Shown here: in pieces, positions 8,143 through 16,568 of the stretch
Layout: every line of letters starts with the position of its first letter
Position numbering within the stretch: position 1 is the stretch's first letter
NCBI RefSeq assembly: GCF_028771845.1
Contig: NZ_CP118270.1
Span: 3,782,001 to 3,846,000 of the forward strand
Reading direction: 5' to 3'
DNA length: 64,000 nucleotides
Source: Paenibacillus marchantiae
GTDB lineage: Bacteria; Bacillota; Bacilli; Paenibacillales; Paenibacillaceae
Notes under the pieces: model-generated
Databases searched by the model: none
Told to the model about the DNA's origin: nothing
What the model saw: only the letters and a program-made list of their open reading frames with translations
Position numbers and translations under genes: made by a program

Positions 8143-8745
8143 ATGTCTAAATCTTTCTTTGAAGCGTTGAAAAACAGAAGATCTTATTATGGAATCAGCA
8201 AGGAATCCACAATCTCGGATGCTAAAATCCAGGAAATCGTGGAAGAAGCGGTAAAATACACTCCGACTTCATTCAACTCACAAACATCTCGTGCCGTAGT
8301 ATTGCTCGGTGAACAACACGATAAACTGTGGAATCACACGGAAGAAATTTTGCGTGAAGTGGTTGGCAATGCAGAAGCTTTCCAATCTACAGCTGAAAAA
8401 ATGGCTGGATTCCGCAGCGGATATGGTACAGTACTCTTTTTCGAAGACAACAATGTGATTGCGCAGCTACAACAAAATTTTGCAGCTTATGCGGATAACT
8501 TCCCGATCTGGGCGAACCAATCTAACGGTATGTTGCAACTGGTGATCTGGACTGCTTTGGAACAAGAAGGTCTGGGCGCCTCCCTGCAGCACTATAACCC
8601 GCTGATTGATGAGAAAGTCAAACAGGAATGGAACATTCCGGAGAACTGGAGACTGATCGCTCAAATGCCATTCGGCAAACCAACAGCAACACCAGGCGAG
8701 AAAGAATTCCAACCGATTGAACAACGTGTAAAAGTACACAAGTAA
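8143..8745 (+). CDS. Nitroreductase family protein (Hbn1/YdgI-like, FMN)
   Basis: A 200-residue protein of the nitroreductase fold: KNRRSYYGI at the N-terminus (phosphate-binding Arg), YTPTSFNSQTSRAVVL, then the C-terminal LGASLQHYNP and MPFGKP segments. It belongs to the Hbn1-like branch of FMN enzymes that reduce nitro compounds and quinones with NAD(P)H. GGGAGG is the ribosome binding site. The gene is monocistronic, with its own promoter and operator-like dyads, which fits control by electrophile or oxidative stress. Confidence 0.9.
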   Translation: MSKSFFEALKNRRSYYGISKESTISDAKIQEIVEEAVKYTPTSFNSQTSRAVVLLGEQHDKLWNHTEEILREVVGNAEAFQSTAEKMAGFRSGYGTVLFFEDNNVIAQLQQNFAAYADNFPIWANQSNGMLQLVIWTALEQEGLGASLQHYNPLIDEKVKQEWNIPENWRLIAQMPFGKPTATPGEKEFQPIEQRVKVHK

Positions 8746-8792
8746 GACTTTTACCTGGATCGAACGTCGACCTTAATTGAAAAGATTGAGGT

Positions 8793-8890
8793 GCCTCGTT
8801 TCAGCGAATTTCCCATTATTTAACCACATACGGCCTCGCTTCAATTTGATACGATGATGTAGATCGTACTCCAATGAAGCGAGGCTTTTT
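8793..8890 (+). promoter_or_regulatory. Terminator-like hairpin with two alternative 5' arms, covering the next gene's ribosome binding site
   Basis: GCCTCGCTTCA (8833-8843) pairs perfectly with TGAAGCGAGGC (8875-8885), followed by five T. A near copy, GCCTCGTTTCA (8793-8803), can pair with the same 3' arm using one G-U pair. The loop contains a TACGAT/ATCGTA helix. The only visible ribosome binding site of the SLH-GH18 gene, GCGAGG, is part of the 3' arm. It is at least the terminator of the nitroreductase gene and may also control the downstream gene. Confidence 0.6.
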
Positions 8891-8893
8891 GAT

Positions 8894-10525
8894 GTGAATA
8901 ATAGAATATACAAACGTACCCGCCGAAAGCTATGGAATGCTATTTTGTGCGGCGTACTGGCGATAGGATCAATCACCATCGGTGACTCCACAGCTCAGGC
9001 AGCATCGGCTCAGCAGGTGTTCAAGGATACAACCTCCAGTTATGCCAAGGATGCCATTGCACATCTGGTAAAGGCGGGAATTGCTGCCGGAACCTCCGAG
9101 AATACGTTTGAACCCAAAAAGGCAGTCACTCGTGCTGAATTTGCAACATTTGCCGTGAGACTGCTAGGTTTGAAGCCCGTTAAAAACAATATTAATCCCT
9201 ATAACGATGTCAGCATGAACGCTTGGTATTACGGCAACGTTGCAGCCATGACCAATCTTTCCATTCTTGAGGGCAAGAGTCAGGGCGTGTTCCAGCCAAA
9301 CGCCTCCATTACTCGGGAAGAAGCGGCTGCACTGCTGGTGAGGATGCTGAAACAATCTTCCAAATCAACGAACCTTCTTTCATCCACATATGACGATGCA
9401 GCTGAGATATCTGAATGGGCACGTCCTTATGTGCAGACCGTATATCAGCTTGGATTGATGCGCGGCAGTGATGGCAAGTTTCGCCCGCATGACCAAGTGA
9501 CTAGAGAAGAGGCAGCAGTGATGCTGGATGCCATTTTGCAAAAGAAAACCTGGTCAGACCAGCTGAAAGGTGAGGATCAGCTCGGTATTCAGCTGGGATG
9601 GCAATATAACGCCTCTACAGCTGAGTTCAAGAAACAGATCGAACAATCGGAAGCCAACACACTGGTTCCCCGTTGGTTCTTCCTGAATAGTAGCATGAAA
9701 GTCACGGATCTCACGGACACATCGTTATTATCATGGGCATCTGCTACGAACAGACAGGTATGGCCGTTGCTTGGCAATCGTTCGAACCCGGACCTTACCC
9801 ACCAGATGTTATCGAGTACAGCCAACCGGGCGTCGGTGATCTCACAGGTCACCTCTTTGGTGAAAACATATAAACTGGATGGTATTAACGTGGATTTTGA
9901 GAACGTACTGCCAGCTGATCGTGAAGGAATGACCGCATTTATTACTTCCCTGGCAACGGCTCTGCATGCGCTAGGCGCTGTTGTGTCTGTAGATGTATCA
10001 CCCGATCTGGGGACAGATTGGACCGATGCATTTGATTATGCGCAATTAGGCGCTGTATCGGATTACATGGTACTGATGGGATATGAGGAACATTGGAACG
10101 GCGATCCGCAAGCAGGGTCTGTGGCATCTCTTCCTTGGGTTGAAAGGGCTTTGGATACGATGCTCGCTGAGGTAGTTCGCGCCAAAACAATTCTGGCTCT
10201 ACCCTTATATACACGGGATTGGTCTTCCGCTAATCCGGCAGCCAGTTCATGGGATATAACCCTGGCAGAACAGGGAACTCGTGCACGAGCTTCAGGTTCC
10301 GTGAGACGATGGGATGCAGATCTGGTCCAATATGTCATCGGCTATAACAGTAACGGTACGCCGAGATATATATGGGCAGAGGACAGTCGTTCATTGTCCG
10401 CGAAAGTAATGATGAGCGGAGAGCGTAATATTGCCGGATTGGCCTACTGGTATATGGGCGGAGAGACGGCAGATGTATGGAATGCCATTTCGAACGCTTC
10501 ACGATTTGAATCATACATTTTCTAA
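8894..10525 (+). CDS. Secreted SLH-domain glycoside hydrolase family 18 protein
   Basis: A 543-residue exported protein. A basic N-terminus and hydrophobic stretch end at an AQAA site near residue 37. Three S-layer homology domains follow (about 40-90, 100-152 and 160-215), which anchor proteins to pyruvylated cell-wall polymer. The rest is a GH18 barrel with catalytic motif DGINVDFE (D329, D334, E336) and a C-terminal YWYMGGE segment. The Asn in place of the first middle Asp is usual in the YaaH/YvbX-type spore and wall hydrolases, so peptidoglycan may be the substrate rather than chitin. The start is GTG, with its site inside the upstream hairpin. Confidence 0.88.
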   Translation: MNNRIYKRTRRKLWNAILCGVLAIGSITIGDSTAQAASAQQVFKDTTSSYAKDAIAHLVKAGIAAGTSENTFEPKKAVTRAEFATFAVRLLGLKPVKNNINPYNDVSMNAWYYGNVAAMTNLSILEGKSQGVFQPNASITREEAAALLVRMLKQSSKSTNLLSSTYDDAAEISEWARPYVQTVYQLGLMRGSDGKFRPHDQVTREEAAVMLDAILQKKTWSDQLKGEDQLGIQLGWQYNASTAEFKKQIEQSEANTLVPRWFFLNSSMKVTDLTDTSLLSWASATNRQVWPLLGNRSNPDLTHQMLSSTANRASVISQVTSLVKTYKLDGINVDFENVLPADREGMTAFITSLATALHALGAVVSVDVSPDLGTDWTDAFDYAQLGAVSDYMVLMGYEEHWNGDPQAGSVASLPWVERALDTMLAEVVRAKTILALPLYTRDWSSANPAASSWDITLAEQGTRARASGSVRRWDADLVQYVIGYNSNGTPRYIWAEDSRSLSAKVMMSGERNIAGLAYWYMGGETADVWNAISNASRFESYIF

Positions 10526-10556
10526 ATTCCGAAATTATAATTCTTTCTTAAACCGA

Positions 10557-10600
10557 CCCAAACACACCGTTATTCAGACGGATGGTTTGGGTTATTTTAT
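10557..10600 (+). terminator. Rho-independent terminator after the SLH-GH18 gene
   Basis: CCCAAAC and GTTTGGG, with an inner CCG/CGG helix, form the stem; a T-rich tract follows. Confidence 0.85.
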
Positions 10601-10722
10601 TTTGGTAAAAGCTAAGTTGTAACGGATTACGTTTGATTTTGGTTGAACGGTGTAAATGGATAGAAGGATAGTGAACTGTCCAATAAAATATAAGAGATAG
10701 AAGCATAGGAGGGAGATGGAGC

Positions 10723-11652
10723 ATGCGAGAGTATGATTGCATTATAGTAGGTGGAGGACTCGCAGGACTTCAGGCAGCTATTCAGATGGGGCGTTACTCT
10801 TCTCATCGGGTGTTGGTAGTGGACGCAGGAGAAGGCAGATCAACGTTATGCCGAACCTATCATAATATTCTTGGTTTCCCCGATGGAGTATCCGGTGAAG
10901 AGCTGCGCTCCAAAGGCAGAATGCAGGCTGAGCAGACTGGAGTAAATTTTGAGAAAGACCGTATCATTAAGGCAGGACGCCGGGGAGAACAGATTCAATT
11001 GTTCGGTTCTTCCGGCTCTGAATATATGGCGAAAACAGTCTTACTGGCAACTGGACTAACGGACAGGATACCGGCGATTCCGGGATTAAGGCCTACGTTG
11101 GGAAGAACAGTATATGTGTGCCCGGATTGCGATGGATATGAGATTCAGGATCAGCGCACCATATTGCTGGGTGCAGGCGAAGCCGGTGCAAACATGGCTA
11201 TGGTTTTGATTCAACGTACCAATGAGTTGTTGTACATCAACCATGAGCAGTCGCCAATCTCCGCTGAGCTTCATCGAAGCATGAAAGAGGCAGGAGTTCG
11301 TTACCTTGAGGCCGCCGTCCAAGAAGTGCAACAGATGGAAGATGGCCATATTACGGGTGTGCTGACGGAAGATGGACAGATTTTTGAGTCAGAGCGTGGA
11401 TTTGTTGCGTTTGGAGGCAATCGTGTACATTATGAACTGGCAGAGCAGCTTGGAGCCGTCATCGCGGATAATAAACACGTGGAGGCCAACGCGCGAAACA
11501 TGCAAGCTGCGCCTAATGTATGGATTGCCGGGGACCTGGGCCTGCACGCGGAACAAGCTACGGTTGCCATGGGCGAAGGTTCGATTGCCGCGATCTGGAT
11601 TCACAAGGCATTGCAACAGATGAAAAAGGAAAACAAAGTGAAGCAGATCTAA
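10723..11652 (+). CDS. Thioredoxin reductase-like FAD/NAD(P)-dependent oxidoreductase
   Basis: A 309-residue flavoprotein of the TrxR fold. It has the FAD Rossmann motif GGGLAGLQA near residue 9, the ATGLTDRIP loop, a redox-active CPDC pair (VCPDCDGYE, about residue 131), a second nucleotide-binding motif GAGEAGANMA, and the C-terminal GD box (IAGDLG). The CxxC is in the TrxR position but changed from the usual CATC. The window shows no thioredoxin gene beside it, so its partner is unknown. GGAGGGAG marks the start. Confidence 0.85.
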   Translation: MREYDCIIVGGGLAGLQAAIQMGRYSSHRVLVVDAGEGRSTLCRTYHNILGFPDGVSGEELRSKGRMQAEQTGVNFEKDRIIKAGRRGEQIQLFGSSGSEYMAKTVLLATGLTDRIPAIPGLRPTLGRTVYVCPDCDGYEIQDQRTILLGAGEAGANMAMVLIQRTNELLYINHEQSPISAELHRSMKEAGVRYLEAAVQEVQQMEDGHITGVLTEDGQIFESERGFVAFGGNRVHYELAEQLGAVIADNKHVEANARNMQAAPNVWIAGDLGLHAEQATVAMGEGSIAAIWIHKALQQMKKENKVKQI

Positions 11653-11708
11653 ACGCAAATTAAAATGCAGATGGTGAACAGCCCCATTCATAGAAAAAAC
11701 AATTTTAA

Positions 11709-11747
11709 AGTCCCCCGACCGTTGTGACTAAGGTTGGAGGACTTTTT
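11709..11747. terminator. Terminator between the convergent flavoprotein gene and small minus-strand gene
   Basis: AGTCCCCCGACC pairs with GGTTGGAGGACT and is followed by five T. An A-rich tract on the left side could let it serve the minus-strand gene as well. Confidence 0.8.
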
Positions 11748-11786
11748 GCGTTGTACGCAAGCTGTTTACAAAAGTATGGTCTGAAA

Positions 11787-11975
11787 TTATTTGCTGTTTG
11801 TATTGCGGGTCTCTGTTGTTTTGGCTTTGTGAGGGTGGGTGATGTTGTCTACGATTTCTCCTACGGCTTCTTCAATCATGTCCGTTGGGCCGGGGTTGTT
11901 CGGGTCGGGTTGAATAATTGTATTCACACCAGGTTGCAGATCTTTGTTTTTTCGTTCTTTTTTATGTTCATTCAT
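11787..11975 (-). CDS. Small hydrophilic protein of unknown function
   Basis: A 62-residue protein starting MNEHKKERKNKD with a Pro/Asn-rich centre (PDPNNPGPTDM) and a short amphipathic stretch. The start is well supported by AAGGAGG on the minus strand eight to nine bases upstream. It lies opposite the flavoprotein gene and before a divergent FAD oxidase gene. No family is recognised; its size and composition suggest a small structural or spore-related protein, which is a guess. Confidence 0.65.
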   Translation of the reverse strand: MNEHKKERKNKDLQPGVNTIIQPDPNNPGPTDMIEEAVGEIVDNITHPHKAKTTETRNTNSK

Positions 11976-12104
11976 GGAAAATTCCTCCTTATTCGGGTAT
12001 GTTTAAGGTGTTCCTTAACATATCCAATCCTTGTGATGTATATGTAAACGATTAACCAATCAAATCAAATTGAAACGCTAGGTGTTAGGGGAGGAGGAGT
12101 TCAT

Positions 12105-13550
12105 CTGTTCAAAAAAACGAGCATGCTCCTGTTACTTCTGATTTTATGTGTGTGGACATATTGGAGAACGGATAGCGATGATCAGAATCCGTATTTGATT
12201 ACCGACTACAGCCGCCTTCATCCGGTTAAGGTTGAACGTGTGGTCGAGGGTCATGAAGAGCAGCAGCTCGTTGAACTGCTCAAAGAAGCCCGAGAGCAGA
12301 ATCTGACGATATCGATTGCTGGGCAGCGCCATAGTCAGGGAGGACACACCTATTATAAAGACGGCATTGTCATAGACATGACCTCGTATAACAAAGTGCT
12401 GGAAGTCAAAAACGATGCCAAAAAGGTACGTGTGCAGGCTGGGGCGACCTGGGCTGACGTACAGCGAGCCATTAACCCATATGGACTGGCCGTCAAAAAT
12501 ATGCAGTCCCAGAATATTTTCACCGTAGGCGGATCTATCAGTGTAAATGCACATGGTCGGGAGCTTCATCAGGGTTCCTTGATTGAAAGTGTCGATTCCT
12601 TTCGTCTCTTGACGGCAGATGGTCAGATTCGGCAAGTGAGTCGCACAGAGAATGCAGAGCTTTTCCCGCTTGTGCTTGGGGGTTACGGACTGTTTGGCGT
12701 GATTTTGGACGTTACGTTGACGTTAACGGATGACGAAGTCTATCGTCTCACAACTGAGCAGGTGCAGGTTGAGGACTACCCGACTTATTTTCAAAAGAAT
12801 GTCCTGGGAGGCTCGATGATGCGTATGCATCTGGTCCGAATTTCAGTTCAGCCCGGTGAAGGCTATTTTCGCGAGATGTACGCATTGAATTATGCCTCTG
12901 ATCCAATGGCTTCACTGGATGATTATGATCGTCTGGATGAACGTGAAAGAGGCGTGCTTACCAGCAAACTTCTGTTCAACCTGAACCGTGAGTTCCAATG
13001 GGGGCGGGCCTGGTTTTGGCCGCTGCAACAGCGGTATTTCGAGTCACAGGATGGAAAGAGGCTCAGCCGCAACAATGCGATGGCTTCTGCGTCTGCCTTC
13101 ATGGAGTATCATCAGCCGGGTGAAAATGATCTGCTGCAGGAATATTTTATTCCGGTGGATGTCTTCCCCGCATTTGTTCAGGAGATGGGAGAGATTGTAT
13201 CCCAGGAGCAATTGGATTTGCTCAACATTACAGTCAGGTTTGTGAAACATGATGAAGAAGCTGTGCTTTCCTATGCGACGCAGGATATGTTCGGTCTCGT
13301 CTGTTTATTTCACGCTTCATTATCCGAGGCAGAACAAGAGAAGTTCAAGGGTAGTATGCAGCAACTGATAGATGCAGTCCTTCGATATAACGGAACATAT
13401 TATCTGCCCTATGCAGGTTATGCAACTTCAGAGCAATTCGAACAGGCTTATCCTCGGAAGAATGAGTTTTTTGCAGCCAAAGAAAAGGTGGATCCAAATC
13501 ATTTATTTATGAACTATTTTATGGAGCAGTATGGAGGAAATCATCCATGA
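12105..13550 (+). CDS. Membrane-anchored or exported FAD-linked oxidase (aldonolactone oxidase-like)
   Basis: A protein of about 481 residues with an N-terminal hydrophobic segment (LLLLLILCVWTYW), then a FAD_binding_4 domain (LTISIAGQRHSQGGHTYYKDG, GGSISVNAHG, GGYGLFGV) and a C-terminal segment typical of aldonolactone and alditol oxidases (KEKVDPNHLFMNYF). The His in RHSQGGH is a candidate for flavin attachment. The only good ribosome binding site (GAGGAGGAG, 12091-12099) is five bases before an in-frame CTG at 12105 and 23 bases before the first ATG at 12123, so CTG initiation is likely. The stop overlaps the next gene by four bases. Confidence 0.82.
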   Translation: MFKKTSMLLLLLILCVWTYWRTDSDDQNPYLITDYSRLHPVKVERVVEGHEEQQLVELLKEAREQNLTISIAGQRHSQGGHTYYKDGIVIDMTSYNKVLEVKNDAKKVRVQAGATWADVQRAINPYGLAVKNMQSQNIFTVGGSISVNAHGRELHQGSLIESVDSFRLLTADGQIRQVSRTENAELFPLVLGGYGLFGVILDVTLTLTDDEVYRLTTEQVQVEDYPTYFQKNVLGGSMMRMHLVRISVQPGEGYFREMYALNYASDPMASLDDYDRLDERERGVLTSKLLFNLNREFQWGRAWFWPLQQRYFESQDGKRLSRNNAMASASAFMEYHQPGENDLLQEYFIPVDVFPAFVQEMGEIVSQEQLDLLNITVRFVKHDEEAVLSYATQDMFGLVCLFHASLSEAEQEKFKGSMQQLIDAVLRYNGTYYLPYAGYATSEQFEQAYPRKNEFFAAKEKVDPNHLFMNYFMEQYGGNHP

Positions 13551-14101
13551 ATATCAAGTGGCTTGTTCGATCTCAAAGTATCGTTACGCTCGCTTCGGGC
13601 ATGATTTATCCGTATTATCTTTTGTTTCTCAAAAATCTGGGTAACAGCTTCTCCAAATATGGGCTTGCCTTTGCCGTATTTACAATCAGTTCGGCTGCTG
13701 CTTCGCAATGGCTCGCTCCCCGGATGGATCGACACGCCAAGCAGTGGCTCATTGTAAGTTCGGTGGGGATGGCCGCAGCCATGATTGCATTTCCGTGGGT
13801 CATTTCCTACATCTGGGTGCTGCTGCTGCAAATGATGATGGGGACATGCAATGCGATGCAGCGAATGAGTGAACGGGTGCTGCTCGCCGATTATACGGTG
13901 GCTGGGCAACGGGGCCCAGCTGTAGGTAACTATCATTTCTGGACATCTGCTGCTTCAGGATTTGCGGTTATTGTTGGCGGTGTGCTGATTGATTGGCTGA
14001 CGATCGATGTATTATTTTATCTGAGTGCCATGCTGTATATGTGGGGAGCTCTGGCAGTATGGCGATTACGAAGCATTTCTGAGGAAGCAGCTGATGGCTA
14101 A
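13547..14101 (+). CDS. Half-size major facilitator superfamily membrane protein
   Basis: A 184-residue protein with about six membrane helices, matching one half of an MFS transporter. It starts inside the stop of the FAD oxidase gene (ATGA overlap), so the two are translationally coupled. A complete MFS protein has about 400 residues and twelve helices. I see no second half downstream: the region to 14217 has stops in every frame. It may be a genuine short member that works as a dimer, or a truncated relic that has kept an open frame. Confidence 0.7.
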   Translation: MNIKWLVRSQSIVTLASGMIYPYYLLFLKNLGNSFSKYGLAFAVFTISSAAASQWLAPRMDRHAKQWLIVSSVGMAAAMIAFPWVISYIWVLLLQMMMGTCNAMQRMSERVLLADYTVAGQRGPAVGNYHFWTSAASGFAVIVGGVLIDWLTIDVLFYLSAMLYMWGALAVWRLRSISEEAADG

Positions 14102-14217
14102 AGGATAGAAATGGTCTGATTAATCTCCAGCGAGAAGTTTATATTATAGATAACCTGGTATGATTAAGCATTTTGCTTACATTCCACAAAGCGAGTATTC
14201 TCAAGGAGGTTTTTCAG

Positions 14218-14571
14218 ATGAATGAACAAAATCATGTTATCCATAAAGATGGAGAAGTTTCAACCGACAAGGTAGACAATGCGATTGATAAGATTGCGCC
14301 GGAGGAACGGGAACAGATTTTACAGAACTTTGATGCCTTTAAAGGATATCTGGGCAAACGAATTGCAATGGGAGAATCGATTGGACTGGGTGAGGAGCAG
14401 ATGGCCAAAATCGCTGAGAAAGTAGCCGACTATTTGGCAGCCCGGGAAGAGCCGCGTAACCGTGAAGAGAAGTTGTTGCAAGAACTGTGGAATGTCGGGA
14501 AAGAGGAAGAGCGCCATATGCTGGCTCATATGCTAGTGCGTCTGGCACAAGGTTCAACCCCGAATCATTAA
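14218..14571 (+). CDS. DUF3243 family protein
   Basis: A 117-residue helical cytoplasmic protein with the family core FDAFKGYLGKRIAMGESIGLGEEQMAKIAEKVADYLAA and the conserved EEPRNREEKLLQELW tail. The family is widespread in Bacillales; I know of no proven function. AAGGAGGT lies about eight bases before ATG 14218, which decides the start over ATG 14173. A terminator follows. Confidence 0.85.
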   Translation: MNEQNHVIHKDGEVSTDKVDNAIDKIAPEEREQILQNFDAFKGYLGKRIAMGESIGLGEEQMAKIAEKVADYLAAREEPRNREEKLLQELWNVGKEEERHMLAHMLVRLAQGSTPNH

Positions 14572-14603
14572 GATTGAGCTGAAATTAAAAGCTAAGCCAA
14601 TAG

Positions 14604-14640
14604 AGACTCTGGATGCCATGGCATTCAGGGTTTCTTTTTG
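14604..14640 (+). terminator. Rho-independent terminator after the DUF3243 gene
   Basis: A long stem (GAGACTCTGGATGCC with GGCATTCAGGGTTTC, including G-U pairs) is followed by T5. Confidence 0.8.
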
Positions 14641-14805
14641 ATGACACCTATTGTAACTATTTTTCATCTGGCTGATACTTTTGCAGTGTGTACACCCAGT
14701 ATGATAGGGAGAGTAAAAGAAAGATTAAATATTTATATGAGCGTTTGAAGAGAAAGCCTTCCGGTTAAGGAATAGTAACGTTCATAATAAGGAGAGATGC
14801 TGCCT

Positions 14806-15369
14806 ATGAAGAACGCGGCGAAACAATGGAAATTACGAATGCTGGGTGCGGCTGTTGCCTTGCTTGGCATGATTGTGCTTGCTACATATTTACTTACACC
14901 AGCGAACGCTGAGGAGAGCACGGACTCTGTACAGGCTTCTGCCAAAGCGCAGGCTGCAAACTCCGAGATGTTTACAGCGTATGTGGAAGACATACAGCAT
15001 GAGAATGGTAAATTGTACTTGATTGTAGACAAGATTGGCTGGTACCAAGGTGCAGAGGCTGATAAAGTTTTTGAACAACGCAATCCGGGCTCTGGTATAG
15101 ATGGTGCTCCTGATGGTTATTATATTGTCAATGACAGCAAAGAGCAGGAAAAGGTAGAAGTAAGTGCTAATGCTGAAGTGTTGATGCAGTTATATGATCG
15201 TGATGGTACAGTTTCGGGCACCACTATTCAATGGAATGAGTCAGTGGCGCTCAGCAAATTCGAATCTTTGTATGACAATACCAATATTCTTGATCTGTCC
15301 GTATTCCCGTATCACCTCACTGTACAGGATGGAAAAGTGATCAAAATTGTACAGCAATACATTCCATAA
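14806..15369 (+). CDS. Exported protein of unknown function
   Basis: A 187-residue protein with a typical signal peptide (basic KNAAKQWKLR, then a hydrophobic core and ANA before EES), so it is probably secreted or wall-associated. The mature part is acidic and soluble, with FTAYVEDIQHENGKLYLIVDKIGWYQG near the start. ATG 14806 is eleven bases after AAGGAG; ATG 14797 would be only two bases after it. Single gene with its own terminator. No family recognised. Confidence 0.75.
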   Translation: MKNAAKQWKLRMLGAAVALLGMIVLATYLLTPANAEESTDSVQASAKAQAANSEMFTAYVEDIQHENGKLYLIVDKIGWYQGAEADKVFEQRNPGSGIDGAPDGYYIVNDSKEQEKVEVSANAEVLMQLYDRDGTVSGTTIQWNESVALSKFESLYDNTNILDLSVFPYHLTVQDGKVIKIVQQYIP

Positions 15370-15393
15370 AATTAGATCAAAATGCAACGGTTA

Positions 15394-15434
15394 AGCATTC
15401 CTCCGGTTCCATTGAACTGGCAGGGATGCTTTTT
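15394..15434 (+). terminator. Rho-independent terminator after the exported protein gene
   Basis: AAGCATTCCT pairs with AGGGATGCTT with further pairing inside (GGTTC/GAACT), then T5. Confidence 0.78.
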
Positions 15435-15527
15435 GGTTATGACAAATTCATAAAGGAGATTGTAATTCATGGTATGTACATGTATCATTATAGGAATGGT
15501 GTTTTTACATAGTTCAGGAGGCTTCTC

Positions 15528-16385
15528 ATGCTTAAAGACATGATTGCATTAACGAAACCCGGACTTTTGCGGCTGAATGTGTTTGCGGTAGCGGTAGGGT
15601 TCTGGGTCGCTTCAAAATGGGATATCTCGTGGATATCTCTACTCATGGTGTTGATTGGATCAACCTTGGTCATCGCTTCGGCATGTGTTATTAACAACTA
15701 CTGGGATCGTGAGTTGGATCAGAAGATGGAGCGCACCAAAAAACGGATTGATTACATCAATCATCTTAAACCCAAATTTGTATTGGGGTATGGAATTGTT
15801 CTTGGTGTAGTTGGTTTTGTGCTGCTGTACTTCCTGGTCAATCCGTTATCCGGTTGGATGGCACTGCTCGGATGGTTTGCTTATATCGTGATCTACACGA
15901 TGTGGCTCAAACGCAGCTCGACCTGGAGTACATCATTGGGTGGAATTGCGGGGGCGATGCCGCCTGTAATCGGTTATTGTGCGGTAACCAATCAGATTGA
16001 CGCAGGTGCCTGGTTGCTGTTTGCGCTGTTATTTCTGTGGCAGCCACCTCACTTCTGGTCACTCGGGATTCGCAGAGTGGAAGAATATCGTGCAGCCGGT
16101 TTCCCACTGTTGCCGGTAGTCAAAGGTGTGAAGCGCACAAAGGTGCAGATGATTCCTTATGTATTTCTGTTGCTTCCTGCTGTATTTCTGTTGTATTACT
16201 ACAACTACGTTGGGCTTGTGTTTCTGCTTGTATCCGTCATTGGTGGTCTGATCTGGTTTGTCCATACACTAAGCGGATTGAAAACTCAGGATGATGAGAA
16301 ATGGGCCAAAGTTAACTTTCTGATCTCCGTCAATTATCTCATGGTTGTATTCATTGTCATGGTAGCAAACACAACCTGGTCCTGA
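15528..16385 (+). CDS. ctaB: Protoheme IX farnesyltransferase (heme O synthase)
   Basis: A 285-residue UbiA-family membrane protein with about nine helices. The prenyl-diphosphate-binding motif NNYWDRELD is in place, as are the heme O synthase segments YTMWLKRSSTWSTSLGGIAGAMPPVIGY and LFLWQPPHFWSLG. It adds a farnesyl group to heme B to form heme O for terminal oxidases. No cytochrome oxidase or ctaA gene lies near it, so it may be a stand-alone or second copy. CAGGAGG marks the start. Confidence 0.95.
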   Translation: MLKDMIALTKPGLLRLNVFAVAVGFWVASKWDISWISLLMVLIGSTLVIASACVINNYWDRELDQKMERTKKRIDYINHLKPKFVLGYGIVLGVVGFVLLYFLVNPLSGWMALLGWFAYIVIYTMWLKRSSTWSTSLGGIAGAMPPVIGYCAVTNQIDAGAWLLFALLFLWQPPHFWSLGIRRVEEYRAAGFPLLPVVKGVKRTKVQMIPYVFLLLPAVFLLYYYNYVGLVFLLVSVIGGLIWFVHTLSGLKTQDDEKWAKVNFLISVNYLMVVFIVMVANTTWS

Positions 16386-16420
16386 GCGAAACATCACTTT
16401 TGTAAAATATTCGAATATGA

Positions 16421-16446
16421 AGGTGCCAGGTTAGCTGGCACCTTAC
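16421..16446. repeat. Strong inverted repeat after ctaB, without a T-run
   Basis: AAGGTGCCAG and CTGGCACCTT pair perfectly around a three-to-five-base loop. No T-run follows on the plus strand, so it is not a standard terminator; it may protect the 3' end of the ctaB transcript. Confidence 0.5.
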
Positions 16447-16568
16447 GAAAAAGCACGCTGTAGAATAGGCTTGGACAACCTGTGGTTGTTCCGGCATACT
16501 TCTCGGGGTGTTTTTTTGCTATAATTATACTTTGGAAAATGATTTTGGAAGAATGGGAAGTGGAGTAG

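Noticed and set aside
11724..12047. A 107-codon plus-strand frame across the small minus-strand gene at 11787
   Set aside because: It begins inside a terminator hairpin and has no ribosome binding site, whereas the minus-strand gene has a perfect one.
12144..12635. A 163-codon open frame on the minus strand inside the FAD oxidase gene
   Set aside because: It has no ribosome binding site and lies entirely within a gene with clear domain matches on the other strand.
16421..16446. Hairpin after ctaB considered as a rho-independent terminator
   Set aside because: The stem is perfect but no T-run follows on the plus strand; I list it only as an inverted repeat.
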